NCBI RefSeq assembly: GCF_003260125.1
Contig: NZ_QHKO01000003.1
Span: 308,833 to 372,832 of the forward strand
DNA: 64,000 bases
DNA from: Lujinxingia litoralis
GTDB lineage: Bacteria; Myxococcota_A; Bradymonadia; Bradymonadales; Bradymonadaceae
Direction of reading: 5' to 3'
Shown here: positions 25,868 through 34,576 of the stretch, in pieces
Position numbering within the stretch: position 1 is the stretch's first letter
Layout: each line of letters opens with the position of its first letter
Position numbers and translations under genes: made by a program
The notes under the pieces: generated by a model
What the model saw: only the letters and a program-made list of their open reading frames with translations
The model's database searches: none
What the model was told of the DNA's origin: nothing

Positions 25868-26758
25868 ATGAAAGCCTTGATCGTTTCCGCGCCAGCCGAT
25901 CGCCCTCTGGCCGAGCAGATCGCCGCGCACCTGGACGCGGAGCTCGCCGTGGCCGAGGTGCGCGCCTTTCCGGACGAAGAGACTTATGTGCGGATCGACT
26001 CGGAGGTCTCCGGTCGTCAGGTCGTGGTGGTTGCTAATCTGGTTCGGCCCAATGCCAAGGTGTTGCCGGCGCTCTTTCTGGCCGAGACGGCACGCGAGCT
26101 TGATGCGGCCAGCATCGGATTGGCCACGCCCTATCTTCCCTACATGCGTCAGGATGCGCGCTTTGCGCCGGGAGAGGGGCTGACGAGCCGATATTTTGGC
26201 GCGTTGATTTCGCGGAGTTTTGACTGGTTGGCCACCATCGACCCGCATCTGCACCGCTACCACAGCCTGGACGAGTGCTATGCCATTCCCAGTCGGGTGG
26301 CGGAGTCGGCGACGCCGATCGCGCGATGGCTGGTGGAGAATATTGAGCGCCCGCTGATCGTGGGGCCGGATGAGGAGAGTTACCAGTGGGTGGCGGCCGT
26401 GGCGCAGAAAGCCGGGCTCCCCTCGGTGATCATGGATAAGATCCGCCACGGCGATCGCGAGGTGAAGGTCACCGGCAGTGGGCTTCCTCCCTGGACCGAT
26501 CAGACGCCGGTGATTCTGGATGACATCATCTCGACGGGGCGCACGATGGTCGAGACGGTGCGGCATCTGCGTGAGGCCGGGTTGAAGCCGCCGGTATGTG
26601 TGGGAGTGCACGCGTTATTTGTGGGGGATGCCTACCAGATTCTTCGCGGCTCGGGGGTCGAGCGGGTGGTAACCTGTAATACGATCAGTCACCTGTCCAA
26701 TGCGATTGACGTGATCGGAGAGTTGGCCGCGGCGGTGGGGACCTTCATCGAGGACTGA
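25868..26758 (+). CDS. prs: Ribose-phosphate pyrophosphokinase family (PRPP synthetase)
   Basis: A protein of 296 residues, slightly shorter than the usual 310-320. It has FPDEETYVRI (N-terminal sheet), YLPYMRQDARFAPGEGLTSRYF in place of the YARQDRK ATP loop region, DPHLHR, VGPDEES, and the PRPP-binding loop VILDDIISTGRTM near residue 218. The enzyme makes PRPP from ribose-5-phosphate and ATP for nucleotide, His and Trp synthesis. The Arg-rich flexible loop differs from classic class I enzymes, so it may be an archaeal-like or class III form. It is convergent with rsmE. Confidence 0.88.
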   Translation: MKALIVSAPADRPLAEQIAAHLDAELAVAEVRAFPDEETYVRIDSEVSGRQVVVVANLVRPNAKVLPALFLAETARELDAASIGLATPYLPYMRQDARFAPGEGLTSRYFGALISRSFDWLATIDPHLHRYHSLDECYAIPSRVAESATPIARWLVENIERPLIVGPDEESYQWVAAVAQKAGLPSVIMDKIRHGDREVKVTGSGLPPWTDQTPVILDDIISTGRTMVETVRHLREAGLKPPVCVGVHALFVGDAYQILRGSGVERVVTCNTISHLSNAIDVIGELAAAVGTFIED

Positions 26759-26774
26759 CTGGCGAGCGGAGGGG

Positions 26775-27563
26775 TTAGAACTCGCCAAGGGCGTTTTGAA
26801 CCAGCGTCAGCAGGGCGACGCCGGCGGTCTCGGCGCGCAGTACGCGCGGGCCCAGGGTGACGCAGCGCGCGCCGGCCTGGAGGAGGGTGTTGATTTCGGC
26901 GTCTTCAAAGCCGCCCTCTGGCCCCACCCAGAGCCCGATGGGGCGAGGGGCGTCTCCGAGTGGCATGTCGCCCCGGTGCTCCGCGGCGTGGAGGGCGCGA
27001 TGGACGGAGGTGAGATCGTCGCTCAGGTGCGCCACCAGGTGGAGGGCGTTGGGATAGGCCTGGAAGGCCTCGGTCGGGGAGTGTGGCGCGCGGAGTTCGG
27101 GGATGCAGGCGCGGCGGCACTGGCGAGCGGCACCTGCGAGGATTTTCTCCCAGCGGGGACGTTTTTTCTCGAAGCGCTCGGATGAGAGCTGGACGACGCC
27201 GCGGCGCGTAGTCAGGGGAACCAGGGTGGTCACGCCGAGTTCGGTGGCTTTTTCCAGGAGCCACTCCCAGCGATCGCCTTTGGGGATGGCCTGAAAGAGG
27301 ATGAGTTCAACCGGCGGTTCACCGCGCTGGCTGCTGCGAGGAGCTTCGACCTCCGCGATGACCATCGAGGCGTCGATGGTGGTGAGCGTGGCGCGGGCCA
27401 GGCGTCCGCTGCCGTCGAAGAGTTCGACGGGGCTGCCTTCGTCGAGGCGGAGCACCGTGCGCACGTAGTGGGCAGCCTCGTCGGGGAGCGCGAAGGCATG
27501 ACGCGCCGAAGCGTTGCGCTCCAGAAGGTCGAAGAGCGCGGCGGGCAGTGGTACGCGTCGCAT
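26775..27563 (-). CDS. rsmE: 16S rRNA (uracil1498-N3)-methyltransferase
   Basis: SPOUT-class methyltransferase of 262 residues. An N-terminal PUA-like part (HAFALPDEAAHYVRTVLRLDEG) precedes the knotted SAM domain: LFQAIPKGDRWEWLLEKATELGV, VPLTTRRGVV, WVGPEGGFEDAEI, and VTLGPRVLRAETAGVALL at the C-terminus. The ATG at 27563 has GGGAGG upstream and overlaps the prmA stop in an ATGA arrangement, so the two ribosome-modification genes are coupled. Confidence 0.95.
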   Translation of the reverse strand: MRRVPLPAALFDLLERNASARHAFALPDEAAHYVRTVLRLDEGSPVELFDGSGRLARATLTTIDASMVIAEVEAPRSSQRGEPPVELILFQAIPKGDRWEWLLEKATELGVTTLVPLTTRRGVVQLSSERFEKKRPRWEKILAGAARQCRRACIPELRAPHSPTEAFQAYPNALHLVAHLSDDLTSVHRALHAAEHRGDMPLGDAPRPIGLWVGPEGGFEDAEINTLLQAGARCVTLGPRVLRAETAGVALLTLVQNALGEF

Positions 27564-28459
27564 CAATCCTCCCGGCTTAGATGCAAGGCCACCCACTCGC
27601 CGCGCCGGGTGTCGGCAACCAGCGTGAAGCCAGGCTCGGTGAAGGCGTCGATGAGTTTGTCGCGCTCGATGTGGGGGATGCCGCTGAGGAGGAGATCGCC
27701 GCCGGGGGCGACGTGGCTGAGGAGATCGTCGCGGAGCCCGAGAAGGATATGCGCCAGGATGTTGGCGACTACGATGTCGAAGGTGCCCTCAACCCTGGCG
27801 AGAGGGGTGGTGGAGAGGGCGATTTCCTCGGCGGTGAAGCCGTTGGAGCGCAGGTTGTCTTTTGCGACTTCGACGGCGGTGGCATCGACGTCGACACCGA
27901 CGACTCTGGAGGCTCCCAGGCCGCTGGCGAGCATGGAGAGGATGGCCGAACCGCAGCCGACGTCGAGGACCGAGGGGGCCTGCTGGCGAGCGGCCAGCAG
28001 ATCGTCGAGGAGTGCGCTGCAGAGCTGCGTCGTCTCATGGGTGCCGGTGCCAAAGGCCATGCCGGGCTCAATGACGATGACCAGGCCATCCTCCGGAGCC
28101 TGCATCTCCTCCCAGGGCGGGCCGGCGATGCCCCGGCGGGAGAGTTGTACCGGGTGGAAGAAGCGCATCCAGGCGGTTTCCCAGCTGCGGTCGTTGTAGG
28201 AGGCGATCGAGACGACCTCGACGCCGGTGAGCTGCTCCACGATGGCGGATTGCAGGCCGGTGATCTGATCGTCGTCGGCCTCGAAGAAGGCGATGAGGCG
28301 AGCCTTGCCGTCGGGAAGGGGCGCGAAGGGCGCGTCGTCCATGAAGGTGTCGCGGTCCTGAACTTCGACGCCCAGAGCGCCGAGGTTCCAGAGCACGTGG
28401 GAGTCGGTTTGAGCGGTCGGCACCAGCAGTTCGGCGCGAATCCAGGAAGCGTTTTCCAT
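27563..28459 (-). CDS. prmA: Ribosomal protein L11 methyltransferase
   Basis: A protein of 298 residues. The N-terminal substrate-binding part (SWIRAELLVPTAQTDSHVLWNLGALGVEVQD) is followed by AFGTGTHETTQLC, the SAM motif VLDVGCGSAILSMLASGLGA, and VVANILAHILLGL with the PrmA-type N-x-L signature. It trimethylates ribosomal protein L11. The ATG at 28459 is chosen because it begins directly at the conserved N-terminus; a start six codons earlier is possible. It forms an operon with rsmE. Confidence 0.93.
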   Translation of the reverse strand: MENASWIRAELLVPTAQTDSHVLWNLGALGVEVQDRDTFMDDAPFAPLPDGKARLIAFFEADDDQITGLQSAIVEQLTGVEVVSIASYNDRSWETAWMRFFHPVQLSRRGIAGPPWEEMQAPEDGLVIVIEPGMAFGTGTHETTQLCSALLDDLLAARQQAPSVLDVGCGSAILSMLASGLGASRVVGVDVDATAVEVAKDNLRSNGFTAEEIALSTTPLARVEGTFDIVVANILAHILLGLRDDLLSHVAPGGDLLLSGIPHIERDKLIDAFTEPGFTLVADTRRGEWVALHLSRED

Positions 28460-28713
28460 CGTATATCCGGGGGGCAAGGGTCGGGGAGCGGAAAAGTGAG
28501 GGCCGCAGATGGCACCTTACCTGGCACATGGCCGACACAACACGAAGCGATGCAAAGGGCTCAGTAAGAAAGCCCGGAGGGCTGAAGGAGAAGTGAAGGG
28601 GGGCGTGGCCTGTGGAGCGATCGGCACGAGGAGCGTAGTTCGGCGCCGCCGAGAGGGGGCGGGCATCTCTGGTGAAGCTCGTGTCGGCGAGGCAAGCACG
28701 TTGGCGCACGCTG

Positions 28714-29508
28714 TCAGTGAGGGCCGAAGAGCAGGTCACGCATGTGGTAGCGGCCGGCCGGTCTGGAGGCCAGCCAGAGAGCGGCACGGAGCGCGCCTCG
28801 GGCGAAGATAGCGCGATCGGTGGCACGATGGGTCAGTTCCAGGCGTTCGCCGGCTGCGCAGAGGTAGGCGGTATGTTCGCCGACGATGTCGGCGCCGCGC
28901 AGCACCTGGAAGCCGATTTCATCGTCGGGGCGCGGGCCCACCTGGCCCTGTCGGGCCCAGGTGGCGACGTCTTCGAGCTGCCAGTCGCGACCTCTGGCGG
29001 CGGCCCGTCCGAGCAGGAGCGCGGTGCCCGAGGGGGCGTCGACCTTGCGTCGGTGGTGGGCCTCGAAGATCTCGATGTCGGCGTCGGCCCCAAAGCCACG
29101 GGCGGCCAGCTCCAGGAGATGTTCAAGCAGGTTGACGCCGACCGAGAAGTTGGCCGCGTGCAAGAGGGGGATCGTTTCAGCCGCGGCGTCCAGCGTGCGT
29201 AGCTGAGCGCTGTCCAGGCCGGTGGTGCCGCTGACCAGGGCCAGGCCGCGGCGTGCGCACTCGGTGGCGAGCGTGGCGCAGGCTGCGGGCGTGGAGAAGT
29301 CGATCACGACGTCGGCGGCGCTCAGGGTGTCGAGGTCGCAGGTTGCCGTGAGCGCGTCGGGCCCCAGCGGGGTGCCCAGGAGCGGGCTGGTCGGCGCGAC
29401 CAGCGCCGCAGAGATGGCGGCCCCGGCGAAGCCGGGGGCCTCGTTTAAGAGTTGGGTGCCCATGCGTCCGGCGGCGCCGAAGATGGCCACGCGTACCTGT
29501 TCACTCAT
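28714..29508 (-). CDS. dapB: 4-hydroxy-tetrahydrodipicolinate reductase
   Basis: A protein of 264 residues. NAD(P)H-binding VAIFGAAGRMGTQLL is at the N-terminus, VIDFSTPAAC and LVSGTTGL follow, and the catalytic EAHHRRKVDAPSGTALLLG block sits near residue 150. It catalyses the second dedicated step of lysine/diaminopimelate synthesis. Its ATG overlaps the dapA stop (ATGA), giving a dapA-dapB operon. Confidence 0.96.
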   Translation of the reverse strand: MSEQVRVAIFGAAGRMGTQLLNEAPGFAGAAISAALVAPTSPLLGTPLGPDALTATCDLDTLSAADVVIDFSTPAACATLATECARRGLALVSGTTGLDSAQLRTLDAAAETIPLLHAANFSVGVNLLEHLLELAARGFGADADIEIFEAHHRRKVDAPSGTALLLGRAAARGRDWQLEDVATWARQGQVGPRPDDEIGFQVLRGADIVGEHTAYLCAAGERLELTHRATDRAIFARGALRAALWLASRPAGRYHMRDLLFGPH

Positions 29509-30404
29509 GAGAGACCGAAGTCGGCAAGGGCCTGGCGCAGCCTGGCGATGAAGGTCTCATCCGGAGCATAAAGCGGGCCGCGCATGGTGGGGCTGCACCA
29601 GCCCAGCGCCGCGGCGGCGGCTTTCACCGGGATGGGGTTGCTGCGTTCAAAGAGCACCTGCGCCAGCGGCTGGAGTTTGCGATGCATGGCGAGTGCCGTT
29701 GCCAGATCGCCGCTGTTCACAGCGTTGCAGAGCCCGCTCATCGTTTCCGGGCTGAGGTTGGAGACGACCGAGATGCAGCCGTGTCCGCCGACCATCATCA
29801 GGGGGAAGGTGGTGAAGTCGTCGCCGGAGAGAAGTGCGAAGTCGGCGGGGACGTGGGCGGCGATCTGGGTGCCGAGCACCATGTCGGCGCTGGCGTCTTT
29901 GATGCCGATGATGTTCGGGTGGGCCGAGAGTGTGATGATGGATTCGGCTGTCAGGGAGACACCGGTTCGCCCGGGCACGTTGTAGAGGATGACCGGGAGC
30001 GTGCCTTCGTTGGCCACTTCCTGGAAGTGGCGGATCATGTCCTCCTGGCCGGGCTTGTTGTAGTAGGGCGTGACGACCAGGGCGGCGGCGATTTTGCCGG
30101 GGTTTTCCCGGGCGACGCGCTGCGTGAAGGCGATGGTGTCGGCGGTGCAATTGCTGCCGGTGCCGGCGACGACGGGGACCCGTCCGTCGACATGCGCCAC
30201 CACCGCTTTGATCACTTCCGCGCGTTCGTCCTCCGTCATCGTGGCCGCTTCGCCGGTGGTGCCGCAGGGAACCAGCCCGTTAATGCCGCCGGCGATCTGT
30301 CGGTCAACCAGGGCGCGGAGCGCGTCGAAGTCGACGGAACCGGAGTCGGTAAAGGGGGTGATCAGGGCGGTCAGGGCGCCGCGAAGCGCGGGGGTGCTGG
30401 ACAT
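29505..30404 (-). CDS. dapA: 4-hydroxy-tetrahydrodipicolinate synthase
   Basis: TIM-barrel aldolase of 299 residues: ALITPFTDSGSVDFDALRALV, VPCGTTGEAATM pyruvate site, VTPYYNKPGQEDMIRHF, YNVPGRTGVSL with the catalytic Tyr, and IIGIKDASADM with the Schiff-base Lys. It condenses pyruvate with aspartate semialdehyde. GGGAG precedes the ATG by 8 bp. It is upstream in the coupled dapA-dapB operon. Confidence 0.97.
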   Translation of the reverse strand: MSSTPALRGALTALITPFTDSGSVDFDALRALVDRQIAGGINGLVPCGTTGEAATMTEDERAEVIKAVVAHVDGRVPVVAGTGSNCTADTIAFTQRVARENPGKIAAALVVTPYYNKPGQEDMIRHFQEVANEGTLPVILYNVPGRTGVSLTAESIITLSAHPNIIGIKDASADMVLGTQIAAHVPADFALLSGDDFTTFPLMMVGGHGCISVVSNLSPETMSGLCNAVNSGDLATALAMHRKLQPLAQVLFERSNPIPVKAAAAALGWCSPTMRGPLYAPDETFIARLRQALADFGLS

Positions 30405-30691
30405 GGCAAATCTCCCGGTCGAAGGCGTGCGGGGGAAGTTAGTCGATCGTCGTTCCCGACGATCCTGGTGCGGAGAGCTGCTTGGAGGCCGGTTGAATCA
30501 GGAGCAACACGGCACGAAGTGACAACAACGTGAGAAGCGTGCCCAGCGCGACGCTGGTGAGGAGTGCGGCGAGGAAGATGAACATAAGAGGGGTGTCGGC
30601 GAGTAAAAATAAGGAGCGTGAGATGCGCTTGGCGCGCAGATGAAATGCAGCGCCAGAGGTTGTAGCCGGGAGAGGGAAGGTGTCAAGCGGC

Positions 30692-32686
30692 TCAGGCCTC
30701 GATCTTCCAGTCTTCCCAGGGGAGTGCGGCGTCTTCGTGGCGGAGTTCGTCGATAAAGGGGGACTCTCGTAGGACCACGGGGGTGCGATCGCGGGTGGTC
30801 TTAATGAGAGGATGGCAGAGGTAGAGTTCGTCTCGGGCGCGGGTGGTGGCCACGTAGAAGAGGCGACGTTCTTCTTCGAGCTGGGCGCTATCCATGCTGG
30901 CGCTCTGGTGGGGGAACTCGGCGTCGCTGACCCAGAGGGTGAAGACCGCCCCCCATTCCAGTCCCTTGGCCTGGTGGACGGAGCTCAGGCAGACGAAGTG
31001 ATCGTCGTGGGATTCGCCCACGCCGATTTCCTGGCCGCTGATGCCCGAGAGCAGGGTGATTTCGCCCAGCAGGTGATCGAGGGTTTCGTACTGCGCGGCG
31101 TAGTTGGCGAGTTGTTCCAGATCGGCCAGGCGGTTGTCGGCCTGGTCGTAGACCGAGTGAATGTGGTCTTTGAAGTCACTCTGGAGCAGGGTGAGCAGCA
31201 GCTGGTCGGGAGTGGTCGCCAGGCGCTGGCCGCGCATCCGGGTGAGGAGTTGACTGGCGCGCGCCCAGGAGTTGCGGGCGCGCCCGCCGAGACTGGCGAT
31301 GAGGTCGGGGTGGTCGACGGCGGCCAGGGCGTCGTCCTGGGCCGAGAGGAACATCCAGATCTGCTGGGCGCGCTTCTGTCCGATGCCGTGCCACTGGCGC
31401 ACCAGGCGCAGGAAGGCCAGTTCATCGAGGGGGTTGTAGAGAAAGCGCAGGTAGCTGAGGGCGTCTTTGATGTGCGCCTGCTCAAAGAAGCGCAGTCCGG
31501 AGCGTACGATGAAGGGGATCTCGCAGCGGGTCATTTCGAGCTGCAGCTCCAGGGAGTGGTGGTGGGAGCGGTAGAGCACGGCGATGTTGTCGAGTTCGTA
31601 GCCCTCGTCGACAAGCTCCAGGATGCGCTGGCAGACGAAGGCCGCCTGCTGGTTGGCGTCGCGCAGGTGGACGTGCGCCGGCAGCGGGCCCCGGGGGCGG
31701 TGGGCGCGCAGGGTTTTCTGGAACTGGTGGACGTTGTGACGAATCGAGCGGTTTGCCAGCTCCAGGATCTGGGGGGTGGAGCGGTAGTTGGTCTCCAGTC
31801 GGAACTGGCGAGCGTCGGGGTAGCGCTCGGGAAACTCCAGGATGTTGCGGTAGTCGGCGCCGCGAAAGGCGTAGATCGACTGGCAGTCGTCGCCCACGAC
31901 CATGAGGTTTCCGTGGACCGAGGCCATCAGGTCTACGATCGCTCCCTGGAGGTGGTTGGTGTCCTGGTATTCGTCGACCAGGATGTGTTCGAAGCGCGCG
32001 GCGTAGCGCTGGCGGACCTCGGGGTGTTCGATGAGCAGGCGGTACCAGTTGGCGAGGAGGTCATCGAAGTCCATCAGGCCCATTTCTTTTTTGCGGGCCT
32101 GGTAGAGGTTGAGGATCGCGGCGATGGGCTCGTGGAGGTGTGCGAAGTAGGGGTAGCGCTCGAAGAGCGCATCGGCCAGTGAGGCGCCGGTGTTGAGGGT
32201 GGTGCTGAGCAGGCGGGTGAGCATGCTGGCGCGGGGGAGTTTGCGGTCGAGGTGGCCCACGCCGGCGTCGGCGATGCAGGCCTTCATCAGGGTTTTGGCG
32301 TCTTCGCCGTCGATGATGGTGTAGTCTTTGGGGTAGCCCAGCAGCGGGGCGTTTTCTCGGAGGATGCGGTTGGCCACGGAGTGGAAGGTGCCGCCCCAGA
32401 GACGCGTGACGTCGCTGGTGATCAGGGCGCTGGCGCGGGTGGTCATGGCGCGGGCGGCCCGGTTGGTAAAGGTCAAAAGGAGGATGTTTTCGGGGGGCAC
32501 GCCACGGGCGACCAGAGCGGCGACGCGGTAGGTCAGGGTGTGGGTTTTTCCGGTGCCGGCGCCCGCGATGACCAGCAGAGGGCCGGAGCCGGCTTTGACG
32601 ACCTGGCGTTGTTCCTGGTTGAGGTCGCGGTCGAAGTCGAGGCCGCCGGTGCTGCCGGTCGGGGTGTTGAGTTTGTAGGTCTTCAT
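30692..32686 (-). CDS. UvrD/Rep/PcrA-type superfamily 1 DNA helicase
   Basis: A protein of 664 residues. Q-motif LNQEQRQVV, Walker A VIAGAGTGKTHTL, ILLLTFTNRAARAM (Ia), LVDEYQDTN (Walker B), VVGDDCQSIYAFRGAD (III), YRSTPQILELAN (IV), VHQAKGLEWGAVF (V) and EERRLFYVATTRARDELYL (VI) are all present and in order. It unwinds DNA 3'-5' in repair and replication restart. It is slightly shorter than classical UvrD because the C-terminal tail after motif VI is short. The ATG at 32686 has GGAG 6-7 bp upstream; the frame remains open to 32950 without a better start. Confidence 0.93.
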   Translation of the reverse strand: MKTYKLNTPTGSTGGLDFDRDLNQEQRQVVKAGSGPLLVIAGAGTGKTHTLTYRVAALVARGVPPENILLLTFTNRAARAMTTRASALITSDVTRLWGGTFHSVANRILRENAPLLGYPKDYTIIDGEDAKTLMKACIADAGVGHLDRKLPRASMLTRLLSTTLNTGASLADALFERYPYFAHLHEPIAAILNLYQARKKEMGLMDFDDLLANWYRLLIEHPEVRQRYAARFEHILVDEYQDTNHLQGAIVDLMASVHGNLMVVGDDCQSIYAFRGADYRNILEFPERYPDARQFRLETNYRSTPQILELANRSIRHNVHQFQKTLRAHRPRGPLPAHVHLRDANQQAAFVCQRILELVDEGYELDNIAVLYRSHHHSLELQLEMTRCEIPFIVRSGLRFFEQAHIKDALSYLRFLYNPLDELAFLRLVRQWHGIGQKRAQQIWMFLSAQDDALAAVDHPDLIASLGGRARNSWARASQLLTRMRGQRLATTPDQLLLTLLQSDFKDHIHSVYDQADNRLADLEQLANYAAQYETLDHLLGEITLLSGISGQEIGVGESHDDHFVCLSSVHQAKGLEWGAVFTLWVSDAEFPHQSASMDSAQLEEERRLFYVATTRARDELYLCHPLIKTTRDRTPVVLRESPFIDELRHEDAALPWEDWKIEA

Positions 32687-32936
32687 GGGGTGCTCCAGGC
32701 CGTCGGGGGCAGGGGGCCGAACAGGGACTCCATACATAAAGGTTGGCGTGCGCGCTGGCCAGTGCATCCACCGGGGCTGGCGCGGGTGGACGGGCGCCGG
32801 GAGCGAAGAATTTCGAAAAAAAGGAGGGAGTGACGCAAAAGTCGGCTGCGGGCCACGACAATAGAGAGGCAAGCATCCTCTCGGAGCGCTCTCCGAGAAG
32901 GACTGGAGCAACCCCAACCTCAGTGAGGAGGCCCGT

Positions 32937-33794
32937 ATGACGAGCATCAATGGAAGTGGAGGAGTGCAGACGCAGCCGGCGAATTATGAGCCCATCGACA
33001 TGGATCGGGTGAAGTCTGATGTGGTGGCCCACGTGGAGACGGCGGAGCAGGCGTATCTGGGTCGTGTTGCGGATCTGGAGGCCCAGATTGCGGCCAATCC
33101 GAGGAGCAGCGAAGCCATCCAGATGAAGCGAGAGATCATGCAGTTGGAGGAAGCGTTTAAGGCGATGTCGTATGAGGTGACCAACTACAATACGACGCAT
33201 GGCGAGCTGACGCATATCCGGGAGTCGTCGCATCAGCGCCCGATCGGGGAGCTGCTGACGATCATCGATCGCTTCCTTCAGGAGATCGAAGTTAGCTACG
33301 TCGAGCATGGCGCGATGTCGGGGGCCGAGGGGGAGAGTGGTGACCGGCTGGATTTATCGAAGCTCAAGTTGCGGGCGCCCTTTTACGAGGGGACGGTGAC
33401 GCGGGCAGACGGGTTTGACTTCCCGCGAGCCTCGCTCATTGGCGCCGGGTCGAAGACCGGAGGGGCCGAGTCGCCTGCTGCGGATGCCGGAGGAGTCAAA
33501 GAGCCGGGCGATACCGGAGGAGTCAAAGAGCCGGGCGATACCGAAGAGGCGAAGGGCTCCGGTGGGGCGGAAGGGGCCTATGACTACGACCGGATGGTGA
33601 CGTTGCTCGCCAACGACCCCCAGGGGTTTATGGAGGAACTCAGATCGATTGAGGATCCGAAGGAGCGGGCGGCGATTATGAGTCTGGTGCAGAACGAACT
33701 TCAGCAGATCAACCAGCTCTTCTCGATTGTTTCGCAGTTCTCGCAGGTGATGCACGACACGTCTAAGGCGATTATCGGCAACCTTCGGGTGTAA
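32937..33794 (+). CDS. Hypothetical protein with C-terminal helix resembling type III needle/filament proteins
   Basis: A protein of 285 residues without a signal peptide. The N-terminus is Ser/Gly/Asn-rich and flexible. Residues about 20-120 form coiled-coil-like helices (VKSDVVAHVETAEQAYLGRVADL). A low-complexity linker at about 165-215 contains a duplicated 9-residue unit (GGVKEPGDT). The last 65 residues are amphipathic helices ending in VMHDTSKAIIGNLRV, a pattern reminiscent of SctF/YscF needle subunits. The next gene encodes a TPR protein like SycD chaperones, which supports but does not prove a secreted-substrate role. The GAGGAGG ribosome site is strong. No function assigned. Confidence 0.5.
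   Translation: MTSINGSGGVQTQPANYEPIDMDRVKSDVVAHVETAEQAYLGRVADLEAQIAANPRSSEAIQMKREIMQLEEAFKAMSYEVTNYNTTHGELTHIRESSHQRPIGELLTIIDRFLQEIEVSYVEHGAMSGAEGESGDRLDLSKLKLRAPFYEGTVTRADGFDFPRASLIGAGSKTGGAESPAADAGGVKEPGDTGGVKEPGDTEEAKGSGGAEGAYDYDRMVTLLANDPQGFMEELRSIEDPKERAAIMSLVQNELQQINQLFSIVSQFSQVMHDTSKAIIGNLRV
33487..33540 (+). repeat. Two exact 27-bp tandem repeats inside the needle-like gene
   Basis: Identical 27-bp units at 33487-33513 and 33514-33540 are followed by the first bases of a third, diverged unit. They encode two GGVKEPGDT units in the linker. The length is a multiple of three, so copy-number change would keep the frame. Confidence 0.85.
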
Positions 33795-33866
33795 ATGGCA
33801 TGTGGGGAGTCTTGAATCGGTGCAACTCAATAGCGGGTGTTCGATAACGATGAGGGAGGAGGGGAC

Positions 33867-34388
33867 ATGAGTGAGCAAGAGCGAGGGAAGTACGAAGAGG
33901 AGAAAGGGCTGCTCTATAAGATGGCCGAGCGTGTGACGGCCGGGGAGTCGCTGGCGAGCATTTTAGAAATTGAGTCGGCGGAGATGGCGTATTTCGAGGG
34001 GTGCGCGTACGAGTTTCATCGTCAGGGGGAGTTTGAGCGCGCCGAGGAGGTGGCTCTGGGGGTGTTGGCGCTAGATGAGCGCCGAGCGTATGCGTTGCTG
34101 GTGATGGGGGACGTGGCGTTGAAGCGACGGGATTCGGAGCAGGCGGTGATGTGGCTGGAGCGGGCTGCCGGGCTGGCGCCGGATGATATCGGGGTGTTGA
34201 TTCGGCTGGGGGAGGCGCTGATGCGCACGGGGCGTTTTGAGCGCGCGCGCAAGGTGCTTGACCAGGTGATTTCCGATGGTGGGGGGCGCGACGATATCTA
34301 TCTGCGCCGGGCGTACGCGTTGAAGCGGGTGATCCGGGATCGCCAGCACGAGGAGGAGGTCATGGCGAACGCGCTGCCCTCGGGATGA
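33867..34388 (+). CDS. TPR protein resembling class II type III secretion chaperones (SycD/LcrH-like)
   Basis: A protein of 173 residues. SLASILEIESAEMAYFEGCA matches the N-terminal dimerisation helix pattern of LcrH/SycD proteins, and three TPR units follow: AYEFHRQGEFERAEEVALGV, ALLVMGDVALKRRDSEQAV and IRLGEALMRTGRFERARKVL. The ATG at 33867 is preceded by GGGAGGAGGGGAC. It lies 72 bp after the needle-like gene on the same strand, as chaperone and substrate genes usually do. A generic TPR adaptor is the alternative reading. Confidence 0.6.
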   Translation: MSEQERGKYEEEKGLLYKMAERVTAGESLASILEIESAEMAYFEGCAYEFHRQGEFERAEEVALGVLALDERRAYALLVMGDVALKRRDSEQAVMWLERAAGLAPDDIGVLIRLGEALMRTGRFERARKVLDQVISDGGGRDDIYLRRAYALKRVIRDRQHEEEVMANALPSG

Positions 34389-34396
34389 GCCGTGCG

Positions 34397-34427
34397 GGAC
34401 GTTCGGGGGGCTAGGACGTTCGGGGGG
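34397..34427. repeat. Two 14-bp direct repeats
   Basis: GGACGTTCGGGGGG occurs at 34397-34410 and 34414-34427, 17 bp apart, just after the TPR gene stop and upstream of the surface lipoprotein gene. A binding site is possible, but G-run slippage is equally possible. Confidence 0.4.
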
Positions 34428-34576
34428 GGCGTAGATAACGTTGCTTCGCGAGGGGGGGCCTGGCGATGTGGGGGGGCATTTCAAAGAGGGAGGGCATTCG
34501 GTATGTTGTCTGCTCTTGTGCGCTCGTGTGGCCGGCGAGTTGCCTTCGTAGACAAAACCTCAAGTCGGTGAGACGT

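Noticed and set aside
30405..30691. Small minus-strand ORF between dapA and the helicase
   Set aside because: A 62-codon frame with Ser/Pro/His-rich composition and no ribosome site; the region looks non-coding.
34466..34576. Longer start for the ASH/PKD lipoprotein
   Set aside because: It would bury the lipoprotein signal about 65 residues into the chain; the ATG at 34577 restores a normal signal peptide.
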